Assembly: GCA_033032865.1 (NCBI GenBank)
Contig: JAWHQI010000079.1
Span: forward strand, 7,072,501-7,136,500
DNA length: 64,000 nucleotides
Direction: 5' to 3'
Origin: Dactylorhiza incarnata
Lineage: Eukaryota > Streptophyta > Magnoliopsida > Asparagales > Orchidaceae
How positions within the stretch are numbered: the first letter of the stretch is position 1; each line of letters begins with the position of its first letter. The notes beneath the pieces were generated by a model, which saw only the letters and a program-made list of their open reading frames with translations, made no database searches and was not told the DNA's origin. The position numbers and the translations under genes are program-made. Below are positions 1 to 10,828 of the stretch, in pieces.

Positions 1-2115
1 GCACGCACCATGCTATCTGAATATAAAACACCTAAGTCATTTTGGGCCGAAGACGTAAGCACATCATGCTACGTAATGAATAGAGTTATGCTTCGCCCAT
101 CACTTAATCTCACACCATATGAACTATATTTTCAAAAGAAACCTAACGTATCATATTTTAAAGTATTTGGATGCAAATATTTTATTCTTAATACAAAAGA
201 CTCTTTAGGTAAATTTGATGAGAAATGTGATGAAGGAATATTTCTTGGTTATTCTTCAACCAGTAAAGCCTATAGGATATTTAACAAAAGATCAAGAAAG
301 GTTGAAGAGTCTATTAATGTTAAATTTGATGAGTTTACTCCATGTGCAGAGAAGCTTTCTACAGGTACAAACAATGAACCTTTGCCCTCCTTGGAGCACG
401 ATGAAGAAGAACCATCCATCGAAGAGGAGGAGAAGACCAAAGAATTTGAAGTTGTTCCTCCAAGTGTTTTGAACTTCTCAAAAAATCATACAAAAGAACT
501 AGTCATTGGGGAACCTTCTACTGGGGTAAGAACTCGCTCCTCCCTTCATGAAACATTTTCAAATATTTGCTTTATTTCGGAAATAGAACCTAAAAACGTT
601 TCCACCGCTCTAAATGACGATTTTTGGTTCATGGCTATGAATGAAGAGTTAGGACAATTTGAAAGAAATAAAGTTTGGAATCTAGTAGAAAGACCATCTA
701 ATCATCCGATCATAGGTGTAAAATGGATCTTTAAAAATAAACTAGATGGTGAATCTAGAATTATAAGAAATAAAGCACGCCTAGTCGCTCAAGGATATTC
801 TCAAATCGAGGGGGTAGATTTTGAAGAAACTTTTGCACCCGTTGCTCGCCTAGAATCTATACGAATATTTTTGGCATTTGTGAGTTTTAAAAGAATAAAA
901 TTATTTCAAATGGATGTTAAAAGTGCCTTTTTAAACGGGTTTATAAAAGAAAAATTCTATGTAGAACAACCCCCCGGTTTCATAAATGAAAAGTTTCCTA
1001 ATCATGTTTACAAACTAGAAAAAGCGCTTTATGGATTAAAACAAGCGCCCCGTGCATGGTATGATAGACTTACATCGTTTTTGTTAAAGCACGGTCATGT
1101 TATGGGAAGTGCCGACAACACACTCTTCATTAAGCATAATAATAACGATCTAATTATTTTACAAATCTATGTTGATGATATCATTTTTGGAGCCACTAAT
1201 GAAGAGTTGTGTAATGAAGTAGCATTAGTAATGAAAAAAGAATTTGAAATGAGTCTTGTAGGAGAATTGTCTTATTTTCTTGGTTTTCAAATCTCACAAC
1301 AAAGTGATGGTATATTTATTTGCCAAACAAAATATGTTCACGATATGCTTAAACGATTTGGATTTGAAAATCTTAAACAAGCTTCTACTCCTATGAGTGC
1401 TTCTTTAAAACTAGGAAAAGATGAATCCGGAATTTCAATTGATCAAACGTTATATAGAGGAATGATAGGATCTCTTCTTTACTTAAGTGCATCTAGACCA
1501 GATATAATGTTTGTCGTATGTTTATGTGCTGGCTTTCAAGCCAACCCAAAAGAATCTCATTTAAAAGCGGTAAAATGGATTTTTCGTTATCTATTAGGAT
1601 CATCTAAATTAGGTTTGTGGTACCCACACAATGATACATTCACACTCCACGGCTATTCCGATTCGGACTACGCCGGGTGTTCACTAGATCGAAAAAGCAC
1701 TTGCGGTACTTGTCACTTCTTAGGACCCTCCTTAGTAGCTTGGTCTAGTAGGAAACAATCCTCGGTTGCACTCTCCACCACGGAGGCCGAGTATATTGCA
1801 CTTGGTAGTTGTTGTACACAAGCACTATGGATGAGTCAAACACTAGAGGACTTTGGATTTCATCTTAAAAACATTGACCTTAAATGTGACAACAAAAGTG
1901 CAATAGACCTCACATATAATCCTGTACATCATTCTAGATCCAAACACATCGATGTTCGTCATCATTTCATTAGGGATCACATTAAGAAAGAGCATGTAAA
2001 AGTAAGTTTCATTGGCACGGACTCCCAACTCGCTGACATATTTACTAAGCCTCTTCCCGATGCGAGATTTCTATTATTACGACTTGAGTTAGGTATCCTA
2101 GATCTTTCAAGTTAA
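1..2115 (+). CDS. pol: copia pol, C-terminal part: integrase end, reverse transcriptase, RNase H (partial)
   Basis: The frame is open from base 1, so the true start lies outside the window; the first ATG at 10 is internal. It would copy element RNA into DNA and help integrate it. The order seen is the integrase C-terminal region (about the first 120 residues, with the GKFDEK and FLGYS motifs), an acidic linker, copia RT ([29 protein letters not shown], then catalytic YVDD near residue 390), and RNase H ([40 protein letters not shown]). It ends naturally at TAA 2113-2115 after the usual IFTKPL motif. No internal stop or frameshift is seen, so this half of pol looks intact. Confidence 0.92.
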   Translation, partial: ARTMLSEYKTPKSFWAEDVSTSCYVMNRVMLRPSLNLTPYELYFQKKPNVSYFKVFGCKYFILNTKDSLGKFDEKCDEGIFLGYSSTSKAYRIFNKRSRKVEESINVKFDEFTPCAEKLSTGTNNEPLPSLEHDEEEPSIEEEEKTKEFEVVPPSVLNFSKNHTKELVIGEPSTGVRTRSSLHETFSNICFISEIEPKNVSTALNDDFWFMAMNEELGQFERNKVWNLVERPSNHPIIGVKWIFKNKLDGESRIIRNKARLVAQGYSQIEGVDFEETFAPVARLESIRIFLAFVSFKRIKLFQMDVKSAFLNGFIKEKFYVEQPPGFINEKFPNHVYKLEKALYGLKQAPRAWYDRLTSFLLKHGHVMGSADNTLFIKHNNNDLIILQIYVDDIIFGATNEELCNEVALVMKKEFEMSLVGELSYFLGFQISQQSDGIFICQTKYVHDMLKRFGFENLKQASTPMSASLKLGKDESGISIDQTLYRGMIGSLLYLSASRPDIMFVVCLCAGFQANPKESHLKAVKWIFRYLLGSSKLGLWYPHNDTFTLHGYSDSDYAGCSLDRKSTCGTCHFLGPSLVAWSSRKQSSVALSTTEAEYIALGSCCTQALWMSQTLEDFGFHLKNIDLKCDNKSAIDLTYNPVHHSRSKHIDVRHHFIRDHIKKEHVKVSFIGTDSQLADIFTKPLPDARFLLLRLELGILDLSS

Positions 2116-2266
2116 AACACTTTCACAAAACACAATTTTTTGCATTTTTCACCATCGAAAACACCTCCTACAAATCTGAAATTTCAGCATTAAACTACTA
2201 TTGAGACACCTAATCAGGATCAACAATCAAAAAATTTAAACTCCTCGAAAATCGTGTACTGTATTC

Positions 2267-2296
2267 CGCGCTAGCGCTAGCGCCGGCGCTAGCGTG
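2267..2296. promoter_or_regulatory. Internal copy of the S1 LTR palindrome motif
   Basis: Overlapping GCGCTAGCGCTAG and TAGCGCCGGCGCTAGC form a self-complementary block. The same words occur in the U3 part of the S1 LTR (about 4379-4530) and nowhere else in this element. No convincing TATA box or ORF follows here. The role as a former internal promoter is inferred from the parallel arrangement in S3. Confidence 0.5.
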
Positions 2297-3055
2297 ACTT
2301 TCTGATTTTCTGCATTTTTATAATTTTGAAAAGTTCCTAAAATTATGTTAATAGATATGTACTATTTGTTTTTGCACCACTAATTTTATTTAAATTTTGA
2401 AAAATCAAAAACAAAACTATTAAAGACAAAATTTCAAAAATACGTTTTGCTCTTGTTTAAAAGCTTTTGTCATTTACCAAAATCAAATATAAAATTACAA
2501 AAGACAAAAACCAAAAATATGTTTTGCTTTTATTTAAAGTTTTTTTTTAAATCAAAATACTAAAACATAAAACTTGAAACCAAATCCAAAATTTTTGTAT
2601 GTTTTTTTTATGAACATCAAGCATGATTTAAATCTATTCTTTAGAGTCTCTATAATGTTATAATTTATTTTTTCAAACTTCTTTAACATTGTTTTTATCA
2701 TGCTTTGATCTATCTATTAATATGTGCATCAATAATAATTAGAAAAGTTTGTGTAGGACTAAGCTTAGCATGCCTCTAAGTATGAGTAAATGTTTTATGT
2801 TTGATAATGATATTATTTCACTCACCTTTTGGCTTAGTCTACTTGTGCTTCTTAATCTAAGAATGCTTGCTAATATATTGTAATTGTACATAAAATTAAA
2901 ATTGCACAAGTATCTTACCTACACAACATTTATTTGCACTATTAAATATTAAGAAGAGTGGTTGAAATTTCTTCTTTAAAGTGTTTGCAAAACAAGTGTA
3001 ATCGGAGAACTGTGTTCAAATCAAACTCATCATAACCTTGACAAAGTCATCTCCA

Positions 3056-3295
3056 CCAAGCACTACTTGAACATCCTGATAAGTCTTAATAAGCATTGTG
3101 GGGTTGAGCACCTTGGATAGATTAGTAAAGTGTCTTGTGCAAACTCTTCATTTTAAAAATAAAACCACTTCTTCTTAAGTACACAGGATCACAACAAAAA
3201 GAATCAACCTTGAGAAATTAACTTGTGTGATCCCCCAAGCACTACTTTGCACCCTGATAAGTCTTCATAAGCATTGTGTGTGCAAAGCACCTTGG
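3056..3295 (+). repeat. Two 61-base hairpin-like repeats
   Basis: Copies at 3056-3116 and 3235-3295 both begin CCAAGCACTAC and end GCACCTTGG, with TGATAAGTCTT and ATAAGCATTGTG inside. Outer arms CCAAG and CTTGG pair. In the second copy TTTGCAC also pairs exactly with GTGCAAA. The pairing in the first copy is weaker. Confidence 0.6.
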
Positions 3296-3944
3296 TTGTT
3301 GTACATTTTAATTTGTGCTTAAAAGTGTGTGGAAGTAAAATTATTTGTGTTTTTATTGTGCACTTTACTCTATATTTATCTTGTATTTTTGGTTAACACA
3401 CTTGTTCACTTTATACAAAATACACTTGTGCACATCATTATCTTCCATAACACTTCTTCTCATGAGTATTGGATCCTAATGCTAATTCTATACCTACTCT
3501 TTATTTATAAAATGCACTAGATAACCTAGCATGATTTCTACAATGTTTAGTTTGTTTTTGAAATTATGAATTACCATAACATTGTCGTAATCTCTCTTGA
3601 GATAATATTTATTCATGCCTGGTTTCTTCATTGGTGAAATTAACCTCTTGTTTAACCTTTGATGTACAAAACATCTTCTTTCTGAAATGAAAACTCCACT
3701 ATTTTTTGAATTATCATTTCTTATACAAGATGTTTTCTTTTCAGTCTTCCGCACCTTTGCTTTTATCTTGTGCTTATGCTACAAAACTCTGATTTATGAC
3801 AATATAGATACTCAAACTCTAATCTAATTCAATAAAAAGATTTCTACAACTCCTTATCATTTCCTTCTCTCAAAGCTCGATCATGCCTATTAACCGTATT
3901 ATTACAGTTTGAAGTGGTGTCTCCCTACCCGCTTTTGCTAATAA

Positions 3945-4213
3945 CAAAGGGGGAGAACTAACATGATAAAATGCAAAAGGGGGAGAACTAACCATGATAA
4001 CATATCTAACATGCTTAATTCAGTTAAGAACATATTAGGAGAGCATTCACTTAGGGGGAGCATGTATTTAGGGGGAGCAATACTAAAATGCTATAATCAT
4101 TATTTATCCTAAGTCATCCTTTTCACACACACACAAATATGTTTCTTCATGCTTATTTAGATTAATGCTCTGATTTATCATTAATGGATTTGTTATTATC
4201 AAAAGGGGGAGTT
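3945..4213 (+). promoter_or_regulatory. Polypurine tract cluster of S1
   Basis: At least five purine tracts with the core GGGGGAG: near 3948, 3977, 4051, 4070, and AAAAGGGGGAG at 4201-4211 directly before the LTR. Multiple tracts of this kind are an established hallmark of sireviruses; the last one is expected to prime plus-strand synthesis. Confidence 0.8.
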
Positions 4214-5234
4214 TGTTGGAACACGGTCTTCCGCATCTCCTAGGTTTGAGAATAACAAATCCTATGTGTGTATTTAATCTTGTGTGATCTAAGTGTGCAG
4301 GATAACAGGTCAAAATGACTCAAGGCTTACATATGGTGGTTGCCCCCGAAATTGAGCCATCAACTCCAAACTGATCACTAGCGCAGGCGATAGTGGATAG
4401 CGCCGGCGCTAGCTCGATGCACAGAAGGCATGCTGGAATTGTTGCCTCGGATTGAAGATTCTGCCGCGCAAAAAGTCTCCTAATATGGGATAGCGCCGGC
4501 GTTAGTGGCTAGCGCAGGCGCTAGCGCTAGTCTATAAAAAGGACCCAAGTCCTCTCGTTTCAGACACACATCAGAGAGATATATTGAGTGCCAGAATTCC
4601 AGAGGCTATCTTGGCCGAAAGTTGATGTGCTAGCGAAGCTCTGCAAAACTTTTGAAGGAGAATCTCGTCACGCCGGATCAGATCGAAGTCCGCTTCTACA
4701 ACGCTTATTCAACGACGGATCTTCGTCTCCAACTTCAGAAGTCCATCTTGAGGGAGTTCTTATTTCTTTATTATTATTTCATATTCCACTTTGTAAACAA
4801 TTAGTGAAATCGCCTCGTGTTGGCGACTAGGTATGTGTAGGACTTAGGGGGAAAATCGCCTCGTGTTGGCGACTAGATCTAGGCTAGGTCTAGGGGGGCT
4901 CGAGGCCACATCCGGGGAGGGATTGGCTAGAGCGGCTTGAGGCCGAATCCGGGGTGGATAAGGCTAGGGCCACCGGTTCGTGGGGTAGCGAGTCGGGATA
5001 GAAAACCAAAAGGTTTCTTTTCTATTTAGCTTTGATTTCTAGCTTTCATAAGAGATCAAGTTTTTGTAATCATGTCTCTCAATTAATAAAATCATGTCTC
5101 TATTCTTAATTTACTTGATTAGTCTTGATCTTCTTTATTATCATATTTAAAGCTTTTTCTAAAATAATCAAAATAGTTTTAAAATCTTTAAAACCCTTAT
5201 TCACCCCCCTCTAAGGGCGCCTACCGATCCAACA
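4214..5234 (+). repeat. S1 3' LTR (1021 bp)
   Basis: Starts TGTTGGAACACGG after the polypurine tract and ends GATCCAACA, giving TGTTGGA/TCCAACA terminal inverted repeats. U3 holds GC-palindromes; a TATA box lies at 4533-4540. R-U5 has repeated GGCGACTAG and AATCCGGGG words (4800-4980). The conserved tail TTATTCACCCCCCTCTA is at 5199-5215. The other LTR is outside the window. Confidence 0.88.
4376..4540 (+). promoter_or_regulatory. S1 LTR promoter: palindrome block plus TATA box
   Basis: Three blocks built from GCGCCGGCGCTAGC/GCGCAGGCGCTAGC variants lie at about 4379-4412, 4490-4506 and 4509-4530, immediately upstream of TATAAAAA at 4533-4540. Transcription would start some 30 bases downstream, near the CTCTCGTTTCAGAC region. 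Confidence 0.65.
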
Positions 5235-6002
5235 ATTCCTACGCTGGCAAGCGGTGCTTCTCCTCCTTTCTGTGAGGCCTTAGTTGGGGAAAACCTGGAG
5301 TTGAGTCCCTCCTCCTAAGGTAGCCCTAAATAAGGAGCCCTCCTACCGCCGAACCTCCCGGTCAAGAGTCGAGTGACCGGTCGAGTAAGAATGTCGCGTC
5401 AAGTATTAAAGCGTTTGCTCTGTGTTTAAGCTTTTGAAGATTGTTTTGGAAGTGGCGGGTCGGTCACGCCCGCAGACCGTTCGTACTGGTGCTGGTGGGT
5501 TGACGACTCATGGCGACAGGGAGATGTGCACAACGGGTTATCACCACTCCGAACCCGTAGTTTTGCCTCCGCTGGTCGGCCTAAATCTCAAAATCGCCGA
5601 ATGTCGCTCACATCCAATTAGTATACCAAGTTGTACAGGAGGGCCTGAATGATACGGTACGACTATATTCAGAAGTGGCAGGACTGGCCACTGCCACCGA
5701 CGGCCACATCAGTGAGGCCCGCGGGGTTCACAACCCCGCTTGAAGCAAAGCGGTCCAAGCTGTGTTGACACAGGGTTTTGTATGTACATGTTTGAATACC
5801 TGAGTGCGGGAAAGCGCGAGATAGTATTGTTTGTTGTTTCGTATCGCACGTTTATATCACCTCGTGGAAATTTTGGTTGGTATGCATTATAGATATATAT
5901 ACGTATATATGTTTTACCTGCTGCTAACCCTCTACCTTGCTTCGGCTATTTATTCCTGTCCTTTAGCCCGTCCCCAGGATACGGATCCGGGGAGGGGATG
6001 TG
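5235..6002. other. Unclassified LTR-like remnant, left half
   Basis: No convincing gene. The sequence is GC-moderate and resembles long plant LTR sequence, ending in a C-rich/G-rich block (CCGGGGAGGGG at 5988-5997). It is separated from 7821-8288 by the solo LTR; the two flanks were contiguous before that insertion. Read on the minus strand, the joined block would begin TGTAAGACACCCCC (8288 downwards), so it could be a minus-strand gypsy LTR. This is inference. Confidence 0.35.
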
Positions 6003-6284
6003 TGATGGCGCAAATCTCACACACCGCTATAGGCGGTAGCTCGACTGCGACACGAAACGGCAGTGTACCGATCGTTCAAGTAATATAAAATGAGGAGTAA
6101 TCCCCGAGTATCGAATCTCTCAAGGAACACAGTAAGGTGGAGTTAACGTTCGAGGAAGAACTTGAGATCGAAGTCCTATGGGTCGGATGAATTGCGGACA
6201 CGGGGGTTGATTTGGTTTGTGGAAAATAAAGAGAAAAAGCTACAACTACTCCTATGCAATGCCGCTATGCAATGCTTCGCTTAG

Positions 6285-6545
6285 CGGGATGGAGACTAGG
6301 CAGGCCTTGAGCGCGCTGCGTCGAAAGGGCGGATGGGCGAGTAGGCAAGCGGAATCGAACAGTGCAGGCCTTGAGCGCACTGCTTCGTTAGGCGTGATGG
6401 AATACGGGCCGCGATGCCACGCTTCGGTAGGCGGGTGGACGAGAAGGCTAGCGGATCGAACTATGCAGGCCTTGAGCGCGCTGCTTCGTTAGGCGGGATG
6501 GAATACACGGGCCGCTATGCCACGCTTCGGTAGGCGGTTGGACGA
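6285..6545. repeat. Tandem repeat in the solo LTR
   Basis: About 110-120-bp imperfect units with GCAGGCCTTGAGCGC..CTGC followed by TTCGTTAGGCGGGATGGAATAC and a CCACGCTTCGGTAGGCGG segment, repeated two to three times. Confidence 0.55.
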
Positions 6546-7172
6546 GTAGGCTAGCGGAATGAGGGTCGCAAGCACCTCTTCGACAAGCACGCCACTAGCA
6601 ATTGCTAGGGCGGCACCGGACACGGTGGTGGAGTGGAAAATGGAATGGGGCGCTCCTCAAGCACACAAATAAACAAAAAGGGTATTTCACATAGACATGA
6701 AATATATAGAAATAAAAGCAAGTTTAAGTGCTACTTCATCTTAATACATAGATCTAACTACATACATACATCAATAAGAAGAGAACAAGGCAAGAAATCG
6801 ACCGAATCCGAAGGCTCGTTGGAGAATCACGGTTGGAATCGCCGGGTTGTCAATCCGCGTCCAAGCTCAGTCCGCAACTACGTCCGGGGTAGAGAGAGTT
6901 GTCACGACTCTCCAATGGACCCGTCTTCTTCGTGTCACGATCCGGTAGAGGTTGCAAACTTCCTCTTGCTTGATGGTAATGGCGGCTAGGTCTTCCTTTG
7001 GAGCTCTTGGATGAAGGAGGAGGCCGAGAGGAAACTCCGGCTCAAGATTGGCGTGAAGAGCAAGCCCGGAGCACCTCCATATGGTGGGCGACGGTGGAGG
7101 GGCGAAGTCGGACGAACTGGAGCAGAAAACGGCGGAATACCGTGGGGGTTCGACCTAAATCGCGAGCAGCGG

Positions 7173-7560
7173 ATTTATAGGCGCTGGAATTAAACAGTGC
7201 GCACGGTCAGTGGCGCACGACCAGTGGTCGTGCGCACTAGAATCCTGTGATCGTGCGCTCTGCCTGGACGGAACCTGCAAAGACAGAAATTATAAAATAA
7301 CATGTTCGCACGACCAGTGGCGCACGACCGGTGGTCGTGCGCACTGGAGTTGATGGTCGTGCGCAATACAGCAAACAGAACTCAGAAATTTAATGGCAAA
7401 TGCGCACGAGCAGTGGCGCACGACCGGTGGTCGTGCGCGCTGGCATTGATGGTCGTGCGCACTGCACCAAACAGAACCCATAAAAAAAGGGTCAAGTGCA
7501 CACGATCAGTGGCGCACGACCAGTGGTCGTGCGCAATAGAACCGGTGATCGTGCGCAGTG
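7173..7560 (-). promoter_or_regulatory. TATA box with upstream palindrome array (solo LTR)
   Basis: TATAAAT lies on the minus strand at 7173-7179. Upstream on that strand are four near-palindromes with arms GCGCACGACC and GGTCGTGCGC at about 7212, 7320, 7417 and 7512. They are spaced by roughly 100 bp, with extra half sites (GATCGTGCGC) between. Arms of 10-11 bases pair around a 1-3-base centre. Confidence 0.65.
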
Positions 7561-7820
7561 TTCCTGTGCAGAATTGCACCGGGAACACTCGCACGACTCC
7601 TATTCCAGACACAACCACAAATCTAGCCACTGAAAGTGGCACTTGACAGCACATGAATACTACTAATGACAATAAGCACGAAAATCACACCAAAGTGGGC
7701 CTAGATGTGCACCTAGCGTGTATTGATCAATATGAACTATAACAGGGCTAAAGTGCCGTGAAATGACTAGAAAAACGGCCCAGATGAGTCCATAAAAGTG
7801 TATATGATCAGGACTCATCA

Positions 7821-8288
7821 ATGTATTTTCTACTTAGCTCTGTGACTAACGGTTATTCTTATAACCAATCACAGGAGATGGGACAGCGCGAAGCCCCCGC
7901 GCCGCAAGATGAGTTACCGGCCTTAGAGATAGCCCGGTCGAATACTCCGGCCTCGCCCCCTGTCTTCCGCGACGTGAGTCCTAGAGTATAGGACTAGCTT
8001 AAGAGCATTTCGTTATAGTTATATGTAGCCTCCGAGGCAGATGTTGTAAAAATAAGGCTTCGGCCTTTTTCCTTCATGTAAATATAAGTTGTGTGCTTAA
8101 TTTACAAATTCTAATGCTTCCACTATGTGAATCTGATGTATTGTTGTGATTCTTGTGCCTGACAAGGCGACCACTCAATGCTTGAGAGGGTGGGTCGTTG
8201 CCTCTCGGGAAGCGCTAGTGCCCGTCCTTGGGCAGTAAGATCCCCCCTCCCTGATCGGGGTTTAGTTTTGGGGAGGGGGTGTCTTACA
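7821..8288. other. Unclassified LTR-like remnant, right half
   Basis: Continues the block interrupted by the solo LTR. It contains a C-rich segment (8231-8245) and a TTTTGGGGAGGGGG tract (8266-8279) followed by TGTCTTACA. No supported gene; a 37-codon ORF at 7878-7991 is not recognisable. Confidence 0.35.
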
Positions 8289-9783
8289 CAAGGGGCGTGT
8301 AACCTGAAGATCAAACCAAAGTCGATGCCGTGATGATTGAGCTAGCCCACAATGAGTCACGCCCTCGGTCTCTCTCCCGTGACCCAAAGTCACGCCCGTG
8401 ACCAAATGGCGTGTAATCTTAGAATCTTCCCAGCGAGCTGTCGTCGAGACGTGGAGCTGCCGTCAAGAAGTCAACATGAGTCGCGCCCGTGACCCATATG
8501 TCACGACCGTGACTTTCCCGCGTGATCCCTGCACACCGCCGCGCCGCAAACAAGATCCACGCCGCATTAAATGAAGTCGTTCAAGTACACGCCCGTGACC
8601 CAAGTTACACGGGCGTGTAATGTCCGAATTTCTCCCACTGTCACGCAAAGCCCACGCCACTGTCCCAGCCGTGCAGATCAGTGATTACATGCCCCTAGGT
8701 CACGCCTGTGACCAAGGGGCGTGTAATTTGAAATTTTTTCCTATAAATTCCTGGGCTCTCCTTGAGTCCATAGTTCTGTAATTTTGAGAGGGGGAGGTGC
8801 TGCTAGAACTGTTAGTGAGTTTTTTTTCATGTTCATTTTCATGTCTTCCCATTTCATGCTCTCTTTCTCTTCATGTCAATTAATGCCTTAATTCTCCTTC
8901 TTGCAATAGCCTAGTTTAAACTTGTAATCTTATTTTTCCTAGCTTGTAATCTCTTTTCTTTAAGGCTTGTAATAGTTTCATCTCAATAAAATTAAGTTGA
9001 CTCTTTTGTTTATTCCCCTCTTTCTACTTAGTAATTTTCCTTCATGCAATTTTATTTTTCTTTTTGTTTCCCCTCCAGCATGATTAACCAATTCTCATTT
9101 GTGCTCGATCAAAATGATCCGAGGATGAGATAATCAAGTTATGATTTCTTAAAGGTCTCTTTTTCCGTTTAATAAAACACTTGAATTACCCTTGAATTTT
9201 AACTAGTGAGGCCAAATTATCGATGTATGGTTTTCACTTATGTTTTCATACTTAGTTAGCCGAGAGGCTCAAAGTATGAATCGATCACTCAAGGGTAAAG
9301 AGAGTTGCACGCACACCTCGAGAGAGGATGGTGTAAATCTCCCGGATTGGAGTCAAATCCAATAGCGGGGTTCACAACGTAAAACAAATCTTAGGTAATC
9401 AATTATAGGATGAGAGTCCGGCTGATTTTTCCTAAACTTAGTTGGGCATTAACCTCGAGAGAGGCATGTCCGAGCTTTAGAAACCTCCGCAGTCAAGTAG
9501 TTTAAATTAAACGGAATTGGATTTATTTTCCTTTCACTTGATTATTCTTACTCTAAGGTGACTTTTGGTTGAACACTAATCTCTTTTACCATCGTTTAAT
9601 CCCTTTCATTTAGCTCGCAACTTGTCTTTTCTTTATCTAAGTAATCAAAACCTCAAAAATCGTTAGATAAGATAATAGTGATTTTTCCTCGATGTAGAAG
9701 TAATCAATGCGCCCTGTGGAATACGACCTTGGTATTTCTAAATATCCTATATTATAGACGAAAAGGTACACTTGCATTTATCA
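8289..9783 (+). repeat. LTR-like block, plus strand, long gypsy type
   Basis: A palindrome-rich U3, a TATA box at 8742-8748, an AT-rich R-U5, and a tail with CCCTGTGGAATACGACCTTGG (9709-9729, one base beyond each end trimmed in reading) then CTTGCATTTATCA ending at 9783. The last motif is familiar from the 3' ends of Tat/Athila-type gypsy LTRs. The 5' boundary is uncertain (8289, or TGATGA at 8331). No primer-binding site follows, so it is a solo or truncated LTR. Confidence 0.5.
8340..8748 (+). promoter_or_regulatory. GTCACGCCCGTGAC palindrome array plus TATA box
   Basis: Repeated words GTCACGCCCGTGACC, CACGCCCGTGACCC, ACACGGGCGTGTAA and GGGGCGTGTAAT spread over 8350-8730, with arms GTCACG/CGTGAC around a 2-base centre. 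TATAAAT at 8742-8748 follows directly. The layout is the same as in the other LTRs here, but the palindrome word is different. Confidence 0.6.
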
Positions 9784-9975
9784 GATATAGTTTTGGAGAA
9801 AATCTTTAACCATTTCACTTTGCAAAACCCTAAATTTTTATATCAATAACATTAGTATTTTAAATTTTAACACTATTTTTACTGAATGTTATAATTATTA
9901 CGATAATTTATACGGATCGCGGCCCGAGAGGATGTGTCGCAACCAAAAACACGCGATAGTTTTAAAAATAAAATG
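9784..9975. other. AT-rich spacer
   Basis: No feature seen apart from a GATCGCGGCCCGAGAGG segment near 9915. It probably belongs to the decayed hAT element that follows. Confidence 0.3.
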
Positions 9976-10380
9976 TTAGAGCTAGCATCTAGAAAAAAAG
10001 CACGCACAACTTCTTGTAGTTTAAATGAATTAGGTTTGTATACAAAGACATAATTTCGTGATTTTATGAGTACGGACGAAATAGAAAATTTTGATCTTTT
10101 AAAATTGTAGAAAGGTAAAGTAAATACCTATCATATTATAGACTATATGGCCTGAGATTTACTAATGATCCAAGCTAGCACACTAGCTTCAGAGTCTCCT
10201 TTTTCTCTTAGTGACAGGGTGTTGAACGAACGGAGAAGTCGACTAAGCGAAGAATCGCTCGAAATCTGCATATGCTACAAGGATCACTTGGATGCAATGA
10301 GGAGGAAGCAGCATACTTTAAATTTGGAGGATAGCTCGTCCGAAATGGAAGACGAGATGGACGCAATCAACCTAAATTAG
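9976..10380 (+). pseudogene. hAT transposase, C-terminal fragment (broken)
   Basis: The frame shared by 9976-10380 reads like the end of a plant hAT transposase (Ac/RICESLEEPER type). It has an ENFDLLKL segment matching the usual helix before the dimerisation domain, then a YHIIDYMA..DLL segment, then TLASESPFSLSDRVLNERRS with the conserved SES-F-S and R-L motifs of the hAT dimerisation domain. In-frame stops occur near 10054, 10108 and 10153. The last 71 codons (from 10165) are open to the natural stop at 10378-10380. Catalytic residues and the BED finger lie upstream and are absent. This is a dead fragment. Confidence 0.72.
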
Positions 10381-10694
10381 TTAAAAGCACCGTTTAAAGC
10401 TCAAAACCTCAAAGGTGGCGAGCCGGATTTTGAAAAGTGGACGAAATGTGTAATCTTTATTTTTTTAATAATTGTATTTGCAAAGTTATTTTATACGAAT
10501 AATTATTATTTTTTATTTTATAATTCAAATTTTCAAATACGCATATGTATAATTCTGTGTAATTCGTTTTCGTTTAACATTAATAATTTTTTTTTCTTAT
10601 AATAGTCATGTCTTTTTTTTAATTTATATTTTATAGTTTATATTTTTTTAATAAAAAATAAAAAAAAAATGAAAATAAAAAATATATAAAAAAA
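10381..10694. other. AT-rich 3' non-coding region of the hAT element
   Basis: Very AT-rich with A and T homopolymer runs (10600-10690). It contains no gene. It joins the transposase end to the GC-rich subterminal block. Confidence 0.4.
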
Positions 10695-10828
10695 CCGGGC
10701 CGGGCCCGGCCCTGGGGGCCTAGGCAGGCCCCCTTCCATGTGCGAAAGCCCAGCCCGATCCGGGCCCAGCTCCAAAAAGCCCTGGCCCGGTAAGCCCGGT
10801 TCAAGCCCGGGCCCGGGGGGCTTTTTGG
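10695..10828. repeat. GGGCCGGGCC-type subterminal repeats of a hAT element
   Basis: Dense CCGGGCCGGGCCCGG, CCCAGCCC, GGCCCGG and GGGCCCGGGGGG words on both strands. Arrays of this sort near the ends of plant hAT elements are known and serve as transposase-binding sites in some. The position 300 bp after the transposase stop fits the same element. The exact terminal inverted repeat was not identified. Confidence 0.55.

Larger units (their letters stand above)
2116..4213 (+). other. S1 3' non-coding region between pol and LTR
   Basis: About 2.1 kb of AT-rich sequence with no ORF above 86 codons. In S3 the same place holds an intact 757-codon third ORF, so this may be the decayed remnant of such a region (inference; I see no residual protein similarity). 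It contains a palindromic module (2267-2296), paired hairpin-like repeats (3056-3116, 3235-3295) and a set of polypurine tracts near the end. Confidence 0.6.
1..5234 (+). mobile_element. Sirevirus S1 (Ty1/copia), 3' part with 3' LTR
   Basis: The element enters from the left edge inside integrase, runs through RT and RNase H, has a 2.1-kb 3' region, several polypurine tracts and a complete 3' LTR. Sirevirus assignment rests on the pol sequence type (close to S3 in this window), the repeated GGGGGAG tracts before the LTR, and the LTR tail TTATTCACCCCCC. The 5' LTR, gag and protease lie outside the window, so insertion age and target duplication cannot be judged. Confidence 0.9.
6003..7820 (-). 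mobile_element. Solo LTR, Ty3/gypsy (possibly Tat-type), 1818 bp
   Basis: On the minus strand it runs TGATGAGTCCTGATC ... TTTGCGCCATCA, with TGATG/CATCA terminal repeats. It is flanked by ATGTG (5998-6002) and ATGTA (7821-7825), a 5-bp target duplication with one mismatch. There is no coding capacity. A minus-strand TATAAAT (7173-7179) and an upstream palindrome array mark the promoter. The TGATGAGTCC start is typical of some Tat-like gypsy LTRs (family knowledge; lineage is inferred). Short ORFs here are by-products of repeats. Confidence 0.75.

Noticed and set aside
7290..7672. ORFs on both strands in 7290-7672
   Set aside because: Produced by the palindrome array of the solo LTR; mirror-image peptides on the two strands show that they are artefacts.
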